Assembly (NCBI RefSeq): GCF_028550595.1 | Contig: NZ_JAQQGN010000003.1 | Coordinates: forward strand, 1 to 64,000 | Source of the DNA: Luteimonas sp. BLCC-B24 | GTDB taxonomy: Bacteria > Pseudomonadota > Gammaproteobacteria > Xanthomonadales > Xanthomonadaceae | Direction of reading: 5' to 3' | DNA: 64,000 nucleotides | Part shown: piece after piece, positions 49,197 to 57,841 of the stretch | How the letters are laid out: every line of letters starts with the position of its first letter | Position numbering within the stretch: position 1 is the stretch's first letter | Translations under genes and position numbers: made by a program | The notes under the pieces: model-generated | Told to the model about the DNA's origin: nothing | The model's input: only the letters and a program-made list of their open reading frames with translations | Databases searched by the model: none

Positions 49197-50303
49197 ATGC
49201 TCGACCCGATCCGCTCCACCCGCGCCGTCCAGCCGGCTCCGTCCCTGTTCGCGACCGACGGCGTCCGGCCCGTCCGGCGCGACGTCAGCCCCTTCCGCCA
49301 CGAGCAGCAACGTCGCCTGGCGGCGGTCGGCCTGCTGCTCGGCGGTGTGCTCGCGGCCAGCAGCGCCTTCGCGCAGACCGCGCCGGATCCGGACTGGACC
49401 ACGGCCGACATGCCGTCCCAGGCCGGGCGCATCTTCGTGGTGACCGGCGGCACCAGCGGCATGGGCTACGAGGACGCCCGTGCGCTGGCGGCCGCCGGCG
49501 CCGAGGTCGTGATCGCCGCGCGCAATCCGCAGCGCGGCGACGAGGCCATCGGGCGTATCCGCGCCGAGGTGCCCGATGCCCGCGTGCGCTTCGAGGCGGT
49601 CGACCTGGCGGACCTGAGCTCGGTGCGCGCGTTCGGCCAGCGGCTCGGCGCCACCCTGCCGCGGGTCGACGGCCTCATCAACAATGCCGCGATCATGGCG
49701 CCGCCCGAGCGCGGCACCTCCGTCGATGGTTTCGAGCTGCAGTTCGCCACGAACTACGCCGGGCATTTCGTACTGACCGCCGAACTGCTGCCGCTGCTGC
49801 GCAGGAGCGAGGCCCCGCGCGTGGTCACGCTGTCGAGCGTCGCGATCCATCGCGGCGGCATCAACTTCGACGATCTGCAATCCACGGTGTCCTACCAGCC
49901 GATGATCGCTTACGCGCAATCGAAGACCGCCTGCCTGATGTTCGCGCTCGAACTGCAGCGCCGCAGCGACGCGAACGGCTGGGGCATCCAGAGCATGGCC
50001 GCGCATCCGGGCGTCGCGGTGACCGAGCTGGTGGCCCGTGGGCCGGGCCTGGAGAGCGAGCAGGGCCGGCAGTGGTCGGCCATGCGCGAGCACCTGCAGA
50101 CCGCGGCGCAGGGCGCGGTGCCCACGCTGTACGCGGCCACCGCGCCCGAGGCCCGCGGCGGCCAGTACTACGGACCGACGGGGCCCAACGAGGTCAGCGG
50201 GCCGCTCGGCCTGGCCACGGTGCCGGCCAGCGCCAGCGATCCGGCGGCGGCGGCCCGGCTGTGGACGCTGACCGAAGACCTGACCGGCACGCGGTTCCGC
50301 TGA
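49197..50303 (+). CDS. SDR-family oxidoreductase with N-terminal export-like segment (paralogue 2)
   Basis: The 368-residue relative of 44100-45197 has an RR-containing hydrophobic N-terminus (RRLAAVGLLLGGVLAASSAFAQ), then DPDWTTADMPSQAGRIFVVTGGTSGMGYEDARALA, NNAAIM, TLSSVA and YAQSKTACLMF. As in the first copy, ELQRRSDA and a Gly/Tyr-rich QYYGPTG segment are present. Both may belong to the retinol-dehydrogenase-like SDR group. GAGGA precedes ATG 49197. Location of the mature protein and the substrate are unknown. Confidence 0.85.
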   Translation: MLDPIRSTRAVQPAPSLFATDGVRPVRRDVSPFRHEQQRRLAAVGLLLGGVLAASSAFAQTAPDPDWTTADMPSQAGRIFVVTGGTSGMGYEDARALAAAGAEVVIAARNPQRGDEAIGRIRAEVPDARVRFEAVDLADLSSVRAFGQRLGATLPRVDGLINNAAIMAPPERGTSVDGFELQFATNYAGHFVLTAELLPLLRRSEAPRVVTLSSVAIHRGGINFDDLQSTVSYQPMIAYAQSKTACLMFALELQRRSDANGWGIQSMAAHPGVAVTELVARGPGLESEQGRQWSAMREHLQTAAQGAVPTLYAATAPEARGGQYYGPTGPNEVSGPLGLATVPASASDPAAAARLWTLTEDLTGTRFR

Positions 50304-50365
50304 GCCGGCCTTCGCCCCCACCCGCCGGGCGTCCCACGGACGCCCGGCGCCAGGAGACGCGTGCG

Positions 50366-51220
50366 ATGAAGATGTCGGACACCACCATCCTGATCACCGG
50401 CGGCACGTCCGGGATCGGCCGCGAACTCGCCCGGCAGCTGCGGGCGATGGGCAATACCGTGATCGTGACCGGACGCGATCCGGAGCGGCTGCACGCGGCC
50501 CGCACCGTCGACGGCCTGCATGCGTTCTACGCCGATGCCGGCGATCCCGAGTCGCTGCGCATCCTGCACCGCCGCGTGGTCCGCGACTTTCCGGACCTCG
50601 CCATCCTGATCAATGCGGCCGGCCTGATGCGGACGCTCGATCTGCGCCGGGACGGGCCCTCGCTCGAGGACCTCACGCGCGAAATCCAGGTCGACCTCAA
50701 GGGGACGATCTGGATGAACGCCCTGTTCCTCCCCCACCTCATGCGCCGCGAACGCGCCGCGATCCTCAATGTCTCGTCGGCACATGCCTTCGTGCCCCTG
50801 CCGATCGCGCCGATCTACAGCGCCGCGAAGGCGGGCCTCCACGCCTATACGCGCTCGCTGCGGATGCAGTTGAGCGGCACCGGCGTCGCGGTGTTCGAAC
50901 TGGCGCCGCCCGCCACCGACACCCCGCTGTATCGCGCCGTGCACGGTCCGGCCCACGACCGCGTCACACGGCCGATGCCGGTCGAGGCGCTGGCCACCGA
51001 GGCCATCGAAGCCATGCAGGGCGACCGGCTGGAGATCCGTCCGGGCCTGGCCGACGTGCTCAAGCTGATGGGCCGATGGGCACCGGAGCTGGCGATGCGC
51101 CCGATGCGCGGCGCCGTGCGTCGGATGCAGGCGCCGTCCGCGCCCGACACCGGGCATGCGAGACACGACGAGGCGGCCGGCACCGGTGCAGTGCGGCGCG
51201 TACCGGGCACTCAGGCGTAG
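50366..51220 (+). CDS. DltE-like SDR-family oxidoreductase
   Basis: The 284-residue protein starts MKMSDTTILITGGTSGIGREL, the opening typical of the DltE group of SDRs, with NAAGLMR at the active-site loop (Ala for the usual second Asn), NVSSAHAFVPL and YSAAKAGLHAY. CAGGAG lies 12 bases before the ATG. It has no export-like N-terminus, unlike the preceding SDR. Its 3' end overlaps the convergent YgiC-like gene by 10 bases. It is probably co-transcribed with the SDR upstream. Confidence 0.87.
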   Translation: MKMSDTTILITGGTSGIGRELARQLRAMGNTVIVTGRDPERLHAARTVDGLHAFYADAGDPESLRILHRRVVRDFPDLAILINAAGLMRTLDLRRDGPSLEDLTREIQVDLKGTIWMNALFLPHLMRRERAAILNVSSAHAFVPLPIAPIYSAAKAGLHAYTRSLRMQLSGTGVAVFELAPPATDTPLYRAVHGPAHDRVTRPMPVEALATEAIEAMQGDRLEIRPGLADVLKLMGRWAPELAMRPMRGAVRRMQAPSAPDTGHARHDEAAGTGAVRRVPGTQA

Positions 51221-52392
51221 AGCACGCTCCGTGCGTCGTCCTCGACGATGGCGTGCGGCACGAAGCGCGCGGTGTCGCGGGTGATCGGCGAATCGTCCTC
51301 GCGGATGCCGATGCCGCAGGCGGCGTCGCCGACGATCCAGCTGCCGACCATCGGGAAGTGGCCGTCGAACGCCGGCAGCGGATGCAGCGCCTGGCGAATG
51401 CACGGCCCGGCGTACGGACCGGCGTTTTCGATCCAGCGGCCGTCGTCCATGTGCATCGCGACATTGGCGCCCTCGCGCGAATGCAGCGGCTTGCGCACCC
51501 AACCGGGCGGCAGTGCGCTGCCGTCGTCGAACGCGGCGGCCAGCAGGTTGGGATGGCCGCGATGCCGCTCCCACAGCAGCGGCAGCACGCCCTTGTTGCT
51601 CAGCAGCGCCTTCCACGGCGGCTCGAGCAGACGCAGGCCGGAGCCCGGCAGCGCGCGGCCGAAGTCGTCCTCGAACAGGTCTTCGAGCGGATACAGCTTG
51701 AACAGCGTGCCGATGACGCAGTCGTCGGGATCGGTGAAGCGCCCGTCGTCCGACAGGCCGATGTCCTCGAGCGCGACCGGGGCGCCGTGCAGATGCGCCT
51801 GCGCCGCGCAGTCGCGCAGGTACTCCACCGTGCCCTGGTCTTCCTCGGAACCGCGCATCGCCGCGAACACCAGCGGCGGCGGCAACTGCGCCGACAGCGC
51901 GCCGAAGCGGTCCACCAGCTGCTCGTGGATCGAATTGAACTGATCGGCCGTCGCCGGCAGGCGACCGGATTCGCGCTGGTCCTCGAGCCACTGCCACTGG
52001 AAGAACGCGGCTTCGAACAGCGAGGTCGGCGTGTCGTAATTGAGCTCGTAGAGCTTGGCCGGGCCTTGGCCGTCGTAGGCGAAATCCAGGCGTCCGTAGA
52101 GATGGCCCTCGCGGCGGCGCCAGCTCTCGGCGATCCAGTCGCGGACGGGTTCGGGAATGGCGAGCCGCTGCATCAGCGCCTCGCTGGCGGCGATCTCGTC
52201 CACCAGCGCCAGCGCCATCTGGTGCAGCTCGGCGCTGGGATCCTCGAGATCGTGTTCGATCTGCTGCAGGGTGAACGCGTAGTAGGCGCGTTCGTCCCAG
52301 TAACGCTGACCGTCGATGGTGTGGAAACGAAAGCCGCTGTCGGCCGCGCGCGCGCGCCAGTCTCCGCGCTCGACGATCGGAACGCGGCGCAT
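51211..52392 (-). CDS. Glutathionylspermidine synthase-family protein (YgiC-like)
   Basis: The 393-residue protein is an ATP-grasp of the GSP_synth family (YgiC/YjfC): RYWDERAYYAFTLQQIEHDLE, RLDFAYDGQGPAKLYELNYDTPTSL, SNKGVLPLLWE, WVRKPLHSREGAN and MVGSWIVGDAACGIGIRED. It joins two substrates with ATP, but the true substrates of YgiC are not settled. The ATG at 52392 overlaps the YgiB-like stop (TGATG), a classic ygiBC order. It converges with the DltE-like SDR. Confidence 0.9.
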   Translation of the reverse strand: MRRVPIVERGDWRARAADSGFRFHTIDGQRYWDERAYYAFTLQQIEHDLEDPSAELHQMALALVDEIAASEALMQRLAIPEPVRDWIAESWRRREGHLYGRLDFAYDGQGPAKLYELNYDTPTSLFEAAFFQWQWLEDQRESGRLPATADQFNSIHEQLVDRFGALSAQLPPPLVFAAMRGSEEDQGTVEYLRDCAAQAHLHGAPVALEDIGLSDDGRFTDPDDCVIGTLFKLYPLEDLFEDDFGRALPGSGLRLLEPPWKALLSNKGVLPLLWERHRGHPNLLAAAFDDGSALPPGWVRKPLHSREGANVAMHMDDGRWIENAGPYAGPCIRQALHPLPAFDGHFPMVGSWIVGDAACGIGIREDDSPITRDTARFVPHAIVEDDARSVLYA

Positions 52393-52937
52393 CAGCCGCC
52401 GGCGCTGCTGCGGTTGCGGCCCGAGGCGCCGAAGCCGCCGCGGTTCACCGTCGTCGCGCGGTCGGGCGTCGCGGTCACCGGGGTCAGGCCGGCGCGGCCC
52501 GCGGCCGGGGCGCCGGTCGAGCGCAGCCAGCCGTTGCTGTTGTCGCGGAACGCCGGCGCGGCCTGCGCCTGCGGCGCCATGCCCGGGCGGTTGCGACCCA
52601 TCATCTGCGAGAGAAAGAACCCGGTCATCAGCGGGCCGATGAAGGAATGGCCGGTCGAGGTGCGCTGCTCGGCGCATTGCTCGGCCGGGTAATCGCGTTC
52701 GCATTCGGCGCGGCTCGCATAACGCGGCGCGGCGTCGGCCGCCTGCCGTTGCGCGTGCTCGGAGGCGGCGCGGCAGGTGGCGGCATCGCCGGTGGCCTCG
52801 GCGCAGCGCTCGACCGAGGTGTAGAGGCCTTCCTGGACCGCGTCCGGCTGTCCGGTCGGCGGACCCGGCTCGCAGGCGGTGAACAGCAGCGGCGCGGCGC
52901 CCATCAGCAGCAGGGCGGTGGTCTTGGAACGCTTCAT
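52392..52937 (-). CDS. DUF1190 lipoprotein (YgiB-like)
   Basis: The 181-residue protein has a lipoprotein signal (LLFTAC, lipid cysteine near residue 22). The mature region holds conserved cysteines (VERCAEATGDAATCRAAS, ECERDYPAEQC), followed by a Gly/Asn/Pro tail with GPLMTGFFLSQMMG, typical of DUF1190. It is encoded with the YgiC-like enzyme. An envelope stress role is assumed from the Escherichia coli pair. An intrinsic terminator upstream separates it from the fasciclin gene. Confidence 0.87.
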   Translation of the reverse strand: MKRSKTTALLLMGAAPLLFTACEPGPPTGQPDAVQEGLYTSVERCAEATGDAATCRAASEHAQRQAADAAPRYASRAECERDYPAEQCAEQRTSTGHSFIGPLMTGFFLSQMMGRNRPGMAPQAQAAPAFRDNSNGWLRSTGAPAAGRAGLTPVTATPDRATTVNRGGFGASGRNRSSAGG

Positions 52938-53060
52938 GCGTGGAGTTCCGGTCGGGTCCAGCCGGACATGATGCCCGGCGCGCGCAGCGCGGGCAAAACA
53001 CGGGACGCATCGGCCGGGCGCGCACGCCGGCGCCGCCGCCGCGGGGCGCGATGCGCCACG

Positions 53061-53087
53061 AAAAAGGCGGCCCACGGGGGGCCGCCT
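53061..53087 (-). terminator. Intrinsic terminator of the fasciclin gene
   Basis: Read on the minus strand, GGCGGCCC pairs with GGGCCGCC and is followed by TTTTT. It lies downstream of the fasciclin gene stop at 53170. Confidence 0.85.
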
Positions 53088-53169
53088 CCGGAACGCACGC
53101 GGTCGGACGAGGACACCACGTGCGGCCCCGTGCCCGGAGGCGCCGCACGCGGCGCCTCGCGCGCTGCAC

Positions 53170-53790
53170 TTACGGCATCAGCACCGTGTCGATCACGTGG
53201 ATCACGCCGTTGCTCTGGCGCAGATCGGCGGCGGTCACCGTCGAGGTGCCGCCCTTGGCGTCGGTCAGCACGACGTTGCCGCCGTCGACGCGCGCGGTCA
53301 GCGTGCCGCCCTGCACCGTGGTCAGCGTGGCGCTGCCGCCGCCGACTTCGATCTGCCGGGTCAGCTCGGCCGCGTCGACGTTGCCGGCGACCACGTGATA
53401 GGTCAGCACCGAGGTCAGCTGGTCCTTCGCGGCCGGCTCGAGCAGGCCGTCGACGGTGCCTGCCGGCAGCTTGTCGAACGCGGCGTTGGTCGGGGCGAAC
53501 ACGGTGAACGGGCCGGTGCCCTTCAGCGTGTCGACGAGGCCGGCGGCCTGGACCGCGGCCACGAGCGTGGTGTGGTCGGGCGAGGCGATCGCGCCGTCGA
53601 CGACGTCACCACCGGCGGCGGCCGGTGCGTCGGCCACGGCGTCGGGGGCGGCCATGGTGTCGGCGGGCGTCGCCGTGTCGGTGGCGGCCGGGGCCGGCTC
53701 GGTCATCGCGGTCTCGGCCGCGGTGTCCTGCTGGCAGGCGGTGAGCGCGAGCGACGCCAGCAGGCCGGCGGTGAGCAGATGCAGTTTCAT
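53170..53790 (-). CDS. Fasciclin-domain lipoprotein
   Basis: The 206-residue protein has a lipobox LALTAC (lipid cysteine near residue 19), an Ala/Thr/Pro linker and a FAS1 domain at about residues 70-205: TLVAAVQAAGLVDTLKGTGPFTVFAPTNAAFDKL and YHVVAGNVDAA, ending NGVIHVIDTVLMP. FAS1 proteins mediate adhesion or surface interactions. GGAGCTTCCC precedes ATG 53790. It is monocistronic, bounded by a terminator. Confidence 0.93.
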   Translation of the reverse strand: MKLHLLTAGLLASLALTACQQDTAAETAMTEPAPAATDTATPADTMAAPDAVADAPAAAGGDVVDGAIASPDHTTLVAAVQAAGLVDTLKGTGPFTVFAPTNAAFDKLPAGTVDGLLEPAAKDQLTSVLTYHVVAGNVDAAELTRQIEVGGGSATLTTVQGGTLTARVDGGNVVLTDAKGGTSTVTAADLRQSNGVIHVIDTVLMP

Positions 53791-53961
53791 GGGAAGCTCC
53801 TTGTGGATGGATCGAACGGGGAAAGCCACGGCAACACCGGCCGCAGCGCGGCACGTGGAGGCGTTTACGGGACGAGATGCGGAATCGGATTCATCACGGA
53901 TTCGTCACGTGGCGCGGCCGCGCCGCCGTACACTTGCCCGCCGTTTCCCACAGGCGTGGCC

Positions 53962-54519
53962 ATGGCCCCCAACGCGACGATCTACAAGGCCGAACTGCAG
54001 ATCAGCGACATGGACCGGCAGTACTACGCCGAGCACAACCTCACCCTGGCCCAGCACCCGTCGGAAACGCCGGTGCGTCTGATGGCGCGGCTGATCGCCT
54101 TCGTGCTGTTCGCCGACGAGCGGCTGGAGTTCGGGCGCGGCCTCAGCAACGAGGACGAGGCCGACCTGTGCCGGCGGGATTACGCCGGCGACATCGAACA
54201 CTGGATCGATCTCGGCCAGCCCACCGACACCCGCATCCGCAAGGCCGCGGCGCGCGCTCGTGACGTGGCGGTGATCAGCTACAGCGGCGGCAGTGCGGCG
54301 ATCTGGTGGGAGAAGAACGCAGCCGTGTTGTCGCGGCTGAAGAATCTCACCGTGATCGACCTCGACCCCGATGCGCTGGACGCGGCGACCGCACTGCTCG
54401 AGCGCAGCATGCGCCTGACCGCGCTGATCCAGGACGGCGAGCTGCAGCTGATGAGCGACAAGGCCAGTGTCGCGATGACGCCGCGCGTGCTGCTGGCGCC
54501 GAAATCCGCGTCCGACTGA
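53962..54519 (+). CDS. yaeQ: YaeQ family protein
   Basis: The 185-residue protein begins ATIYKAELQISDMDRQYYAEH and contains ARLIAFVLFADERLEFGRGL, HWIDLGQP and a YSGGSAAIWWEKN stretch, the YaeQ signature. YaeQ has a PD-(D/E)XK nuclease-like fold; its cellular role remains unclear. The ATG at 53962 has a weak upstream RBS. It is divergent from the fasciclin gene. Confidence 0.92.
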   Translation: MAPNATIYKAELQISDMDRQYYAEHNLTLAQHPSETPVRLMARLIAFVLFADERLEFGRGLSNEDEADLCRRDYAGDIEHWIDLGQPTDTRIRKAAARARDVAVISYSGGSAAIWWEKNAAVLSRLKNLTVIDLDPDALDAATALLERSMRLTALIQDGELQLMSDKASVAMTPRVLLAPKSASD

Positions 54520-54691
54520 GCGCGCCGCGCGGCTGCGCATGGCGCAGCGGAACACGGTGGGCGATGCAGCGCACGCGCGGAGATGACGGCGCCGAAGACG
54601 GCGCGGGCCTGTTGCCGGCGGCCCTGTGCGATTGCGTCCGCGTGGCGTTCGGCGCGGGACGCCGATCGGCGCATGGGTCGCCCGTCGGGTC

Positions 54692-57157
54692 TCAGCCTGC
54701 GGCCAGCAACCGCCACGCCAGCCACAGCGGCACGCCGGCGTAATACAGCCAGCGTGCGGTGTGCTCGAGACGCAGACGCAGGCCGCTGGCGCGCGACGGC
54801 CAGCGCGCGGCCACGAGCAGGCAGACCGGTTCGATCGTCAGACGCAGCGCCGCGGCGAACAGCATCAGGCCCAGCGACCACGCCGCCCACCAGATCGCCA
54901 GCGCGGTGAACCACGCGCCGGCGCCGAAGGTCTGCCATTCGCCGAAGGCGCCGCCGAACGCGATGATCTGGTGCAGACGGAATGCCACGAGGGCCGGCAG
55001 CAGCGGAAACAGGCCGAACTTCAGCGCGGGATGGTCGAGCGTCGGACGTCGCGCAGCGCCGCGCGCGTCGGCGTAACGCCCGAGCGCCGTGTCGTGGTCC
55101 ACGGTCGCGTCCATCGGTACGCCGCCCGCCTGCAAGGCGTCGCGCAGCGCGCGCGGATGCGGCGTCGCCAGCGTGGCGGGCCAGCGGCGTCCGGAGGCCA
55201 GTTCGAGCCGCAAGCCGGCCAGCGGCCACGGCCATCGCCAGGCGCGCAACGCCGAGATCGCCGCCACCGGCACTTCGATACGCCGACGCCGCTGCGTCAG
55301 GTGCAGATGCGCGCCGTCGATCGTCATCCGCGCGCGGCCGTGATGCAGCACCGCGCCGGCGACCAGCAGCGGCAGCACGACGACGCACCCGAACACCTGC
55401 AGCTGCGCCAGCGCGACGACCTGCAGGCCGGTCCGCTGCAGCATGTCGAACGCCAGCCAGGCCAGGCCCGCTGCCGCGATCGCATGCAGGGCGATCAGCA
55501 GACCGCGCCGCCGCGGTGACAGCAGATACACCGTCGGCGCGGCCGGCGCGTTTCGCGCCGGGTGCAGGCGCCGCGATACCGCACGCACCGCGATCGCGCC
55601 CGCCCACACCCCCCACACCGCGAGCGCCGCGCGGCCGACCCAGTCGCCCCAGCGCACCATCAGCGTCGGCGGCGGTGCCTGCGCGTGCACGAATGCGGTC
55701 AGCACGGCCTGGTCGCCCATCGCCGTCTGCGCCTGCACCGCGCCGGTGTCGTCGATGACCGCCGACAGGCCGTTCGTGGTCACCCGCACCTGCGGCAGCC
55801 GCGTCTCGATGCTGCGGAACGCGGCCACGGCGAGATGCAGCCGCGCGCCGAGCGGGTGGCCGGTGAACCAGGAATCGTTCGACATGCCGACAATCGCCTG
55901 CGCGCCCAGCCGTGCACCGTCGATCGCCAGCTGCGGATGCACGTCGTCGAGACAGATCAGCGGCACCACGTCGATCTCGCGCCCGTCGCGGCTGCGCAGG
56001 GGCATCACGCGTGCGCCGTGTCCCGGCTGCCAGCTGCCCGTCCACGGCAGCCACGCGCGCAGGCGCGGCCCGTCGAGCCAGCGCGGCACGTGTTCGGTGA
56101 ACGGAAACGGATGGGTCTTGCGGTAGGCACCGATCAGACCGCGCCCGGGTTCGACGAACATCGCCGCGTTGTACTCCCCGTCGGCCTCGCGGTCGTAGGC
56201 GCCGAACACCAGCGGCACGCCCGCGGTCTCGACGAAGGCCTGGATCTCGGCATCGATCAGCGCGCCGTCCTCGCTGCGCGGCTGGCCGAAGGTGGTGGGA
56301 TAGACGGTCTCCGACCACAGCAGCACATCGGCCTGGTGGTCGCGCAGCGCCGACCACGACAGCGCGTAGTGCGTGTCCAGCACATGGCGCACCACGCCGT
56401 AGGCCCCGATCTCGCGACGCAGCCGCTCGTAGTCGGTGATGCTCGCCTGCACCATCGCCACGCGCAGCGGTGGCGCCGACGGCACGGGCGCCGCCTGCAG
56501 CGCGCCCAGGCGCCATGCGCCATAAGCGGCCAGGGCCGCCACCAGCGCCGCGCCGGCGAGCAGCGGCGGCGCCCAGGTCCGTGCGCCGCCCTGCCGGCGC
56601 GCCAGCGCGCAGGCGATCGCGTCGTTGACCAGCAGCAGGAGCAGGGTCAGCCCCGCGGCCCCGCCGAGATCCGCGCCCTGGCGCAGCAGCGTCGCGCCGT
56701 GCAGGCCGTGGCCGAGCGTGTCGCCGAACAGCTTGGGCAGCGCCGCCTCGCAGGCCACCCACGCCGCCGCCGACGCCAGCGCGCGCAACGCGAATCCGTG
56801 GCGGCGCGCGACCAGACGGCGCGCGATGGCGTAGGCGATCAGCTGGGGCTGCAGCAGCGGCGCCAGTGCGAGCAGTACGGCCGTCGCCGGCACGACGCCG
56901 ACGTCGATGTAGGCCGCGATGGCCGCGCCGAACCAGCCCAGCACCGCGGCGACGAAGGCCACCGCCATCGCCGCGCCCGACAGCAGCGCGGCGCGCAGCC
57001 CGCGCCCGCCATCCAGCGCCCACAACCACGGCACCAGCGCGACGAAGCCCAGCGCCCAGGCCTGCGGCACGCGGGCGTAGATCGCGAACGCCGTCGCCGA
57101 CAGCAGGATGCCGCCCGCGTGGCGCAGGCCGGCGCGGCGGTGCGACGCGAGGTTCAC
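54692..57157 (-). CDS. lnt: Apolipoprotein N-acyltransferase (Lnt) with extra C-terminal membrane module
   Basis: The first 540 of 821 residues are Lnt-like: membrane segments to about residue 225, then a nitrilase-type domain with catalytic Glu283 (WSETVYP), Lys347 (YRKTHPFPF) and Cys402 (PLICLDDVHP), and SNDSWF near 436. Lnt adds the third acyl chain to lipoproteins in the inner membrane. The remaining 280 residues are additional: membrane segments flanking a PH-like stretch (MTIDGAHLHLTQRRRRIEVP). Usual length is about 510. The start is GTG 57157. It sits last in an operon behind a SGNH hydrolase and an anchored protein, so it may be a specialised paralogue. Confidence 0.8.
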   Translation of the reverse strand: MNLASHRRAGLRHAGGILLSATAFAIYARVPQAWALGFVALVPWLWALDGGRGLRAALLSGAAMAVAFVAAVLGWFGAAIAAYIDVGVVPATAVLLALAPLLQPQLIAYAIARRLVARRHGFALRALASAAAWVACEAALPKLFGDTLGHGLHGATLLRQGADLGGAAGLTLLLLLVNDAIACALARRQGGARTWAPPLLAGAALVAALAAYGAWRLGALQAAPVPSAPPLRVAMVQASITDYERLRREIGAYGVVRHVLDTHYALSWSALRDHQADVLLWSETVYPTTFGQPRSEDGALIDAEIQAFVETAGVPLVFGAYDREADGEYNAAMFVEPGRGLIGAYRKTHPFPFTEHVPRWLDGPRLRAWLPWTGSWQPGHGARVMPLRSRDGREIDVVPLICLDDVHPQLAIDGARLGAQAIVGMSNDSWFTGHPLGARLHLAVAAFRSIETRLPQVRVTTNGLSAVIDDTGAVQAQTAMGDQAVLTAFVHAQAPPPTLMVRWGDWVGRAALAVWGVWAGAIAVRAVSRRLHPARNAPAAPTVYLLSPRRRGLLIALHAIAAAGLAWLAFDMLQRTGLQVVALAQLQVFGCVVVLPLLVAGAVLHHGRARMTIDGAHLHLTQRRRRIEVPVAAISALRAWRWPWPLAGLRLELASGRRWPATLATPHPRALRDALQAGGVPMDATVDHDTALGRYADARGAARRPTLDHPALKFGLFPLLPALVAFRLHQIIAFGGAFGEWQTFGAGAWFTALAIWWAAWSLGLMLFAAALRLTIEPVCLLVAARWPSRASGLRLRLEHTARWLYYAGVPLWLAWRLLAAG

Positions 57158-57182
57158 CGCCTGGGAATCCGGTCGTCCGGAC

Positions 57183-57821
57183 TCACTGCCCCGGAATGCG
57201 GACCTGGCGCAGCGGCAGCCCGGGCGGCGCGAGTTCGGCGGTCACCACCCGGTTGTCGGGCATGTCGACCGGCTGGCCATTGGCGTCGGTCAATGCGAAG
57301 TCGGGCGCGAACATCAGGATGGGCTCGATCGGCTGGCCGTCGTCGGTGGCCTGATGGTGGCGCACGTAGCCCTCGGGCAGCTCGAAATCCTCGGGCACCG
57401 CCAGACCCTCCAGCGGCGGGCTGGTGCCGGGCGGGTTGAACGCCGCGATGCCGGTGTGCACGCCGGCCTCGTTGAGCGCGGTGATCAGTTCGGCGCCGGT
57501 CGGCTCGGGATCGCCGGGATGGAAGTACGCGGCGATGTCGTTGCGGTCGTCGCCGGGCAGCGGCCGCGCCTTGCCCACCGCGGCCATCGCGGTCGCGGCA
57601 TAGCCGGGGCGCGCACCGGCCTGGACGGCGGCCGGTCCACGCGGCGCGGCATCGCCCACGACGGCCGCGGCGTCGGGTGTGCTCAGGCGCCACAGGGCGA
57701 GGCCACCGACGACCGCGACCGCGGTCGCCGCCAGCATCCAGGTCGACGTGCGCCCGCGCGCGGTATCGGTGATGTGGATGCCGTCGGCGTCCGGGCGGCT
57801 CGGGGTACGGGATGCGGTCAC
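57183..57821 (-). CDS. Single-TM protein of unknown function
   Basis: The 212-residue protein has a membrane segment at about residues 31-47 (WMLAATAVAVVGGLALW) and a periplasmic part rich in Pro/Asp/Gly with AYFHPGDPEPTGAELITAL and VPEDFELPEGYVRHHQ. No family is recognised. GTG 57821 is chosen for the GAGGAG six bases upstream; an earlier GTG at 57845 overlaps the SGNH stop and would add eight residues. It lies between the SGNH and Lnt-like genes and may assist either. Confidence 0.65.
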   Translation of the reverse strand: MTASRTPSRPDADGIHITDTARGRTSTWMLAATAVAVVGGLALWRLSTPDAAAVVGDAAPRGPAAVQAGARPGYAATAMAAVGKARPLPGDDRNDIAAYFHPGDPEPTGAELITALNEAGVHTGIAAFNPPGTSPPLEGLAVPEDFELPEGYVRHHQATDDGQPIEPILMFAPDFALTDANGQPVDMPDNRVVTAELAPPGLPLRQVRIPGQ

Positions 57822-57841
57822 GGGTGTCTCCTCGGATGCGC

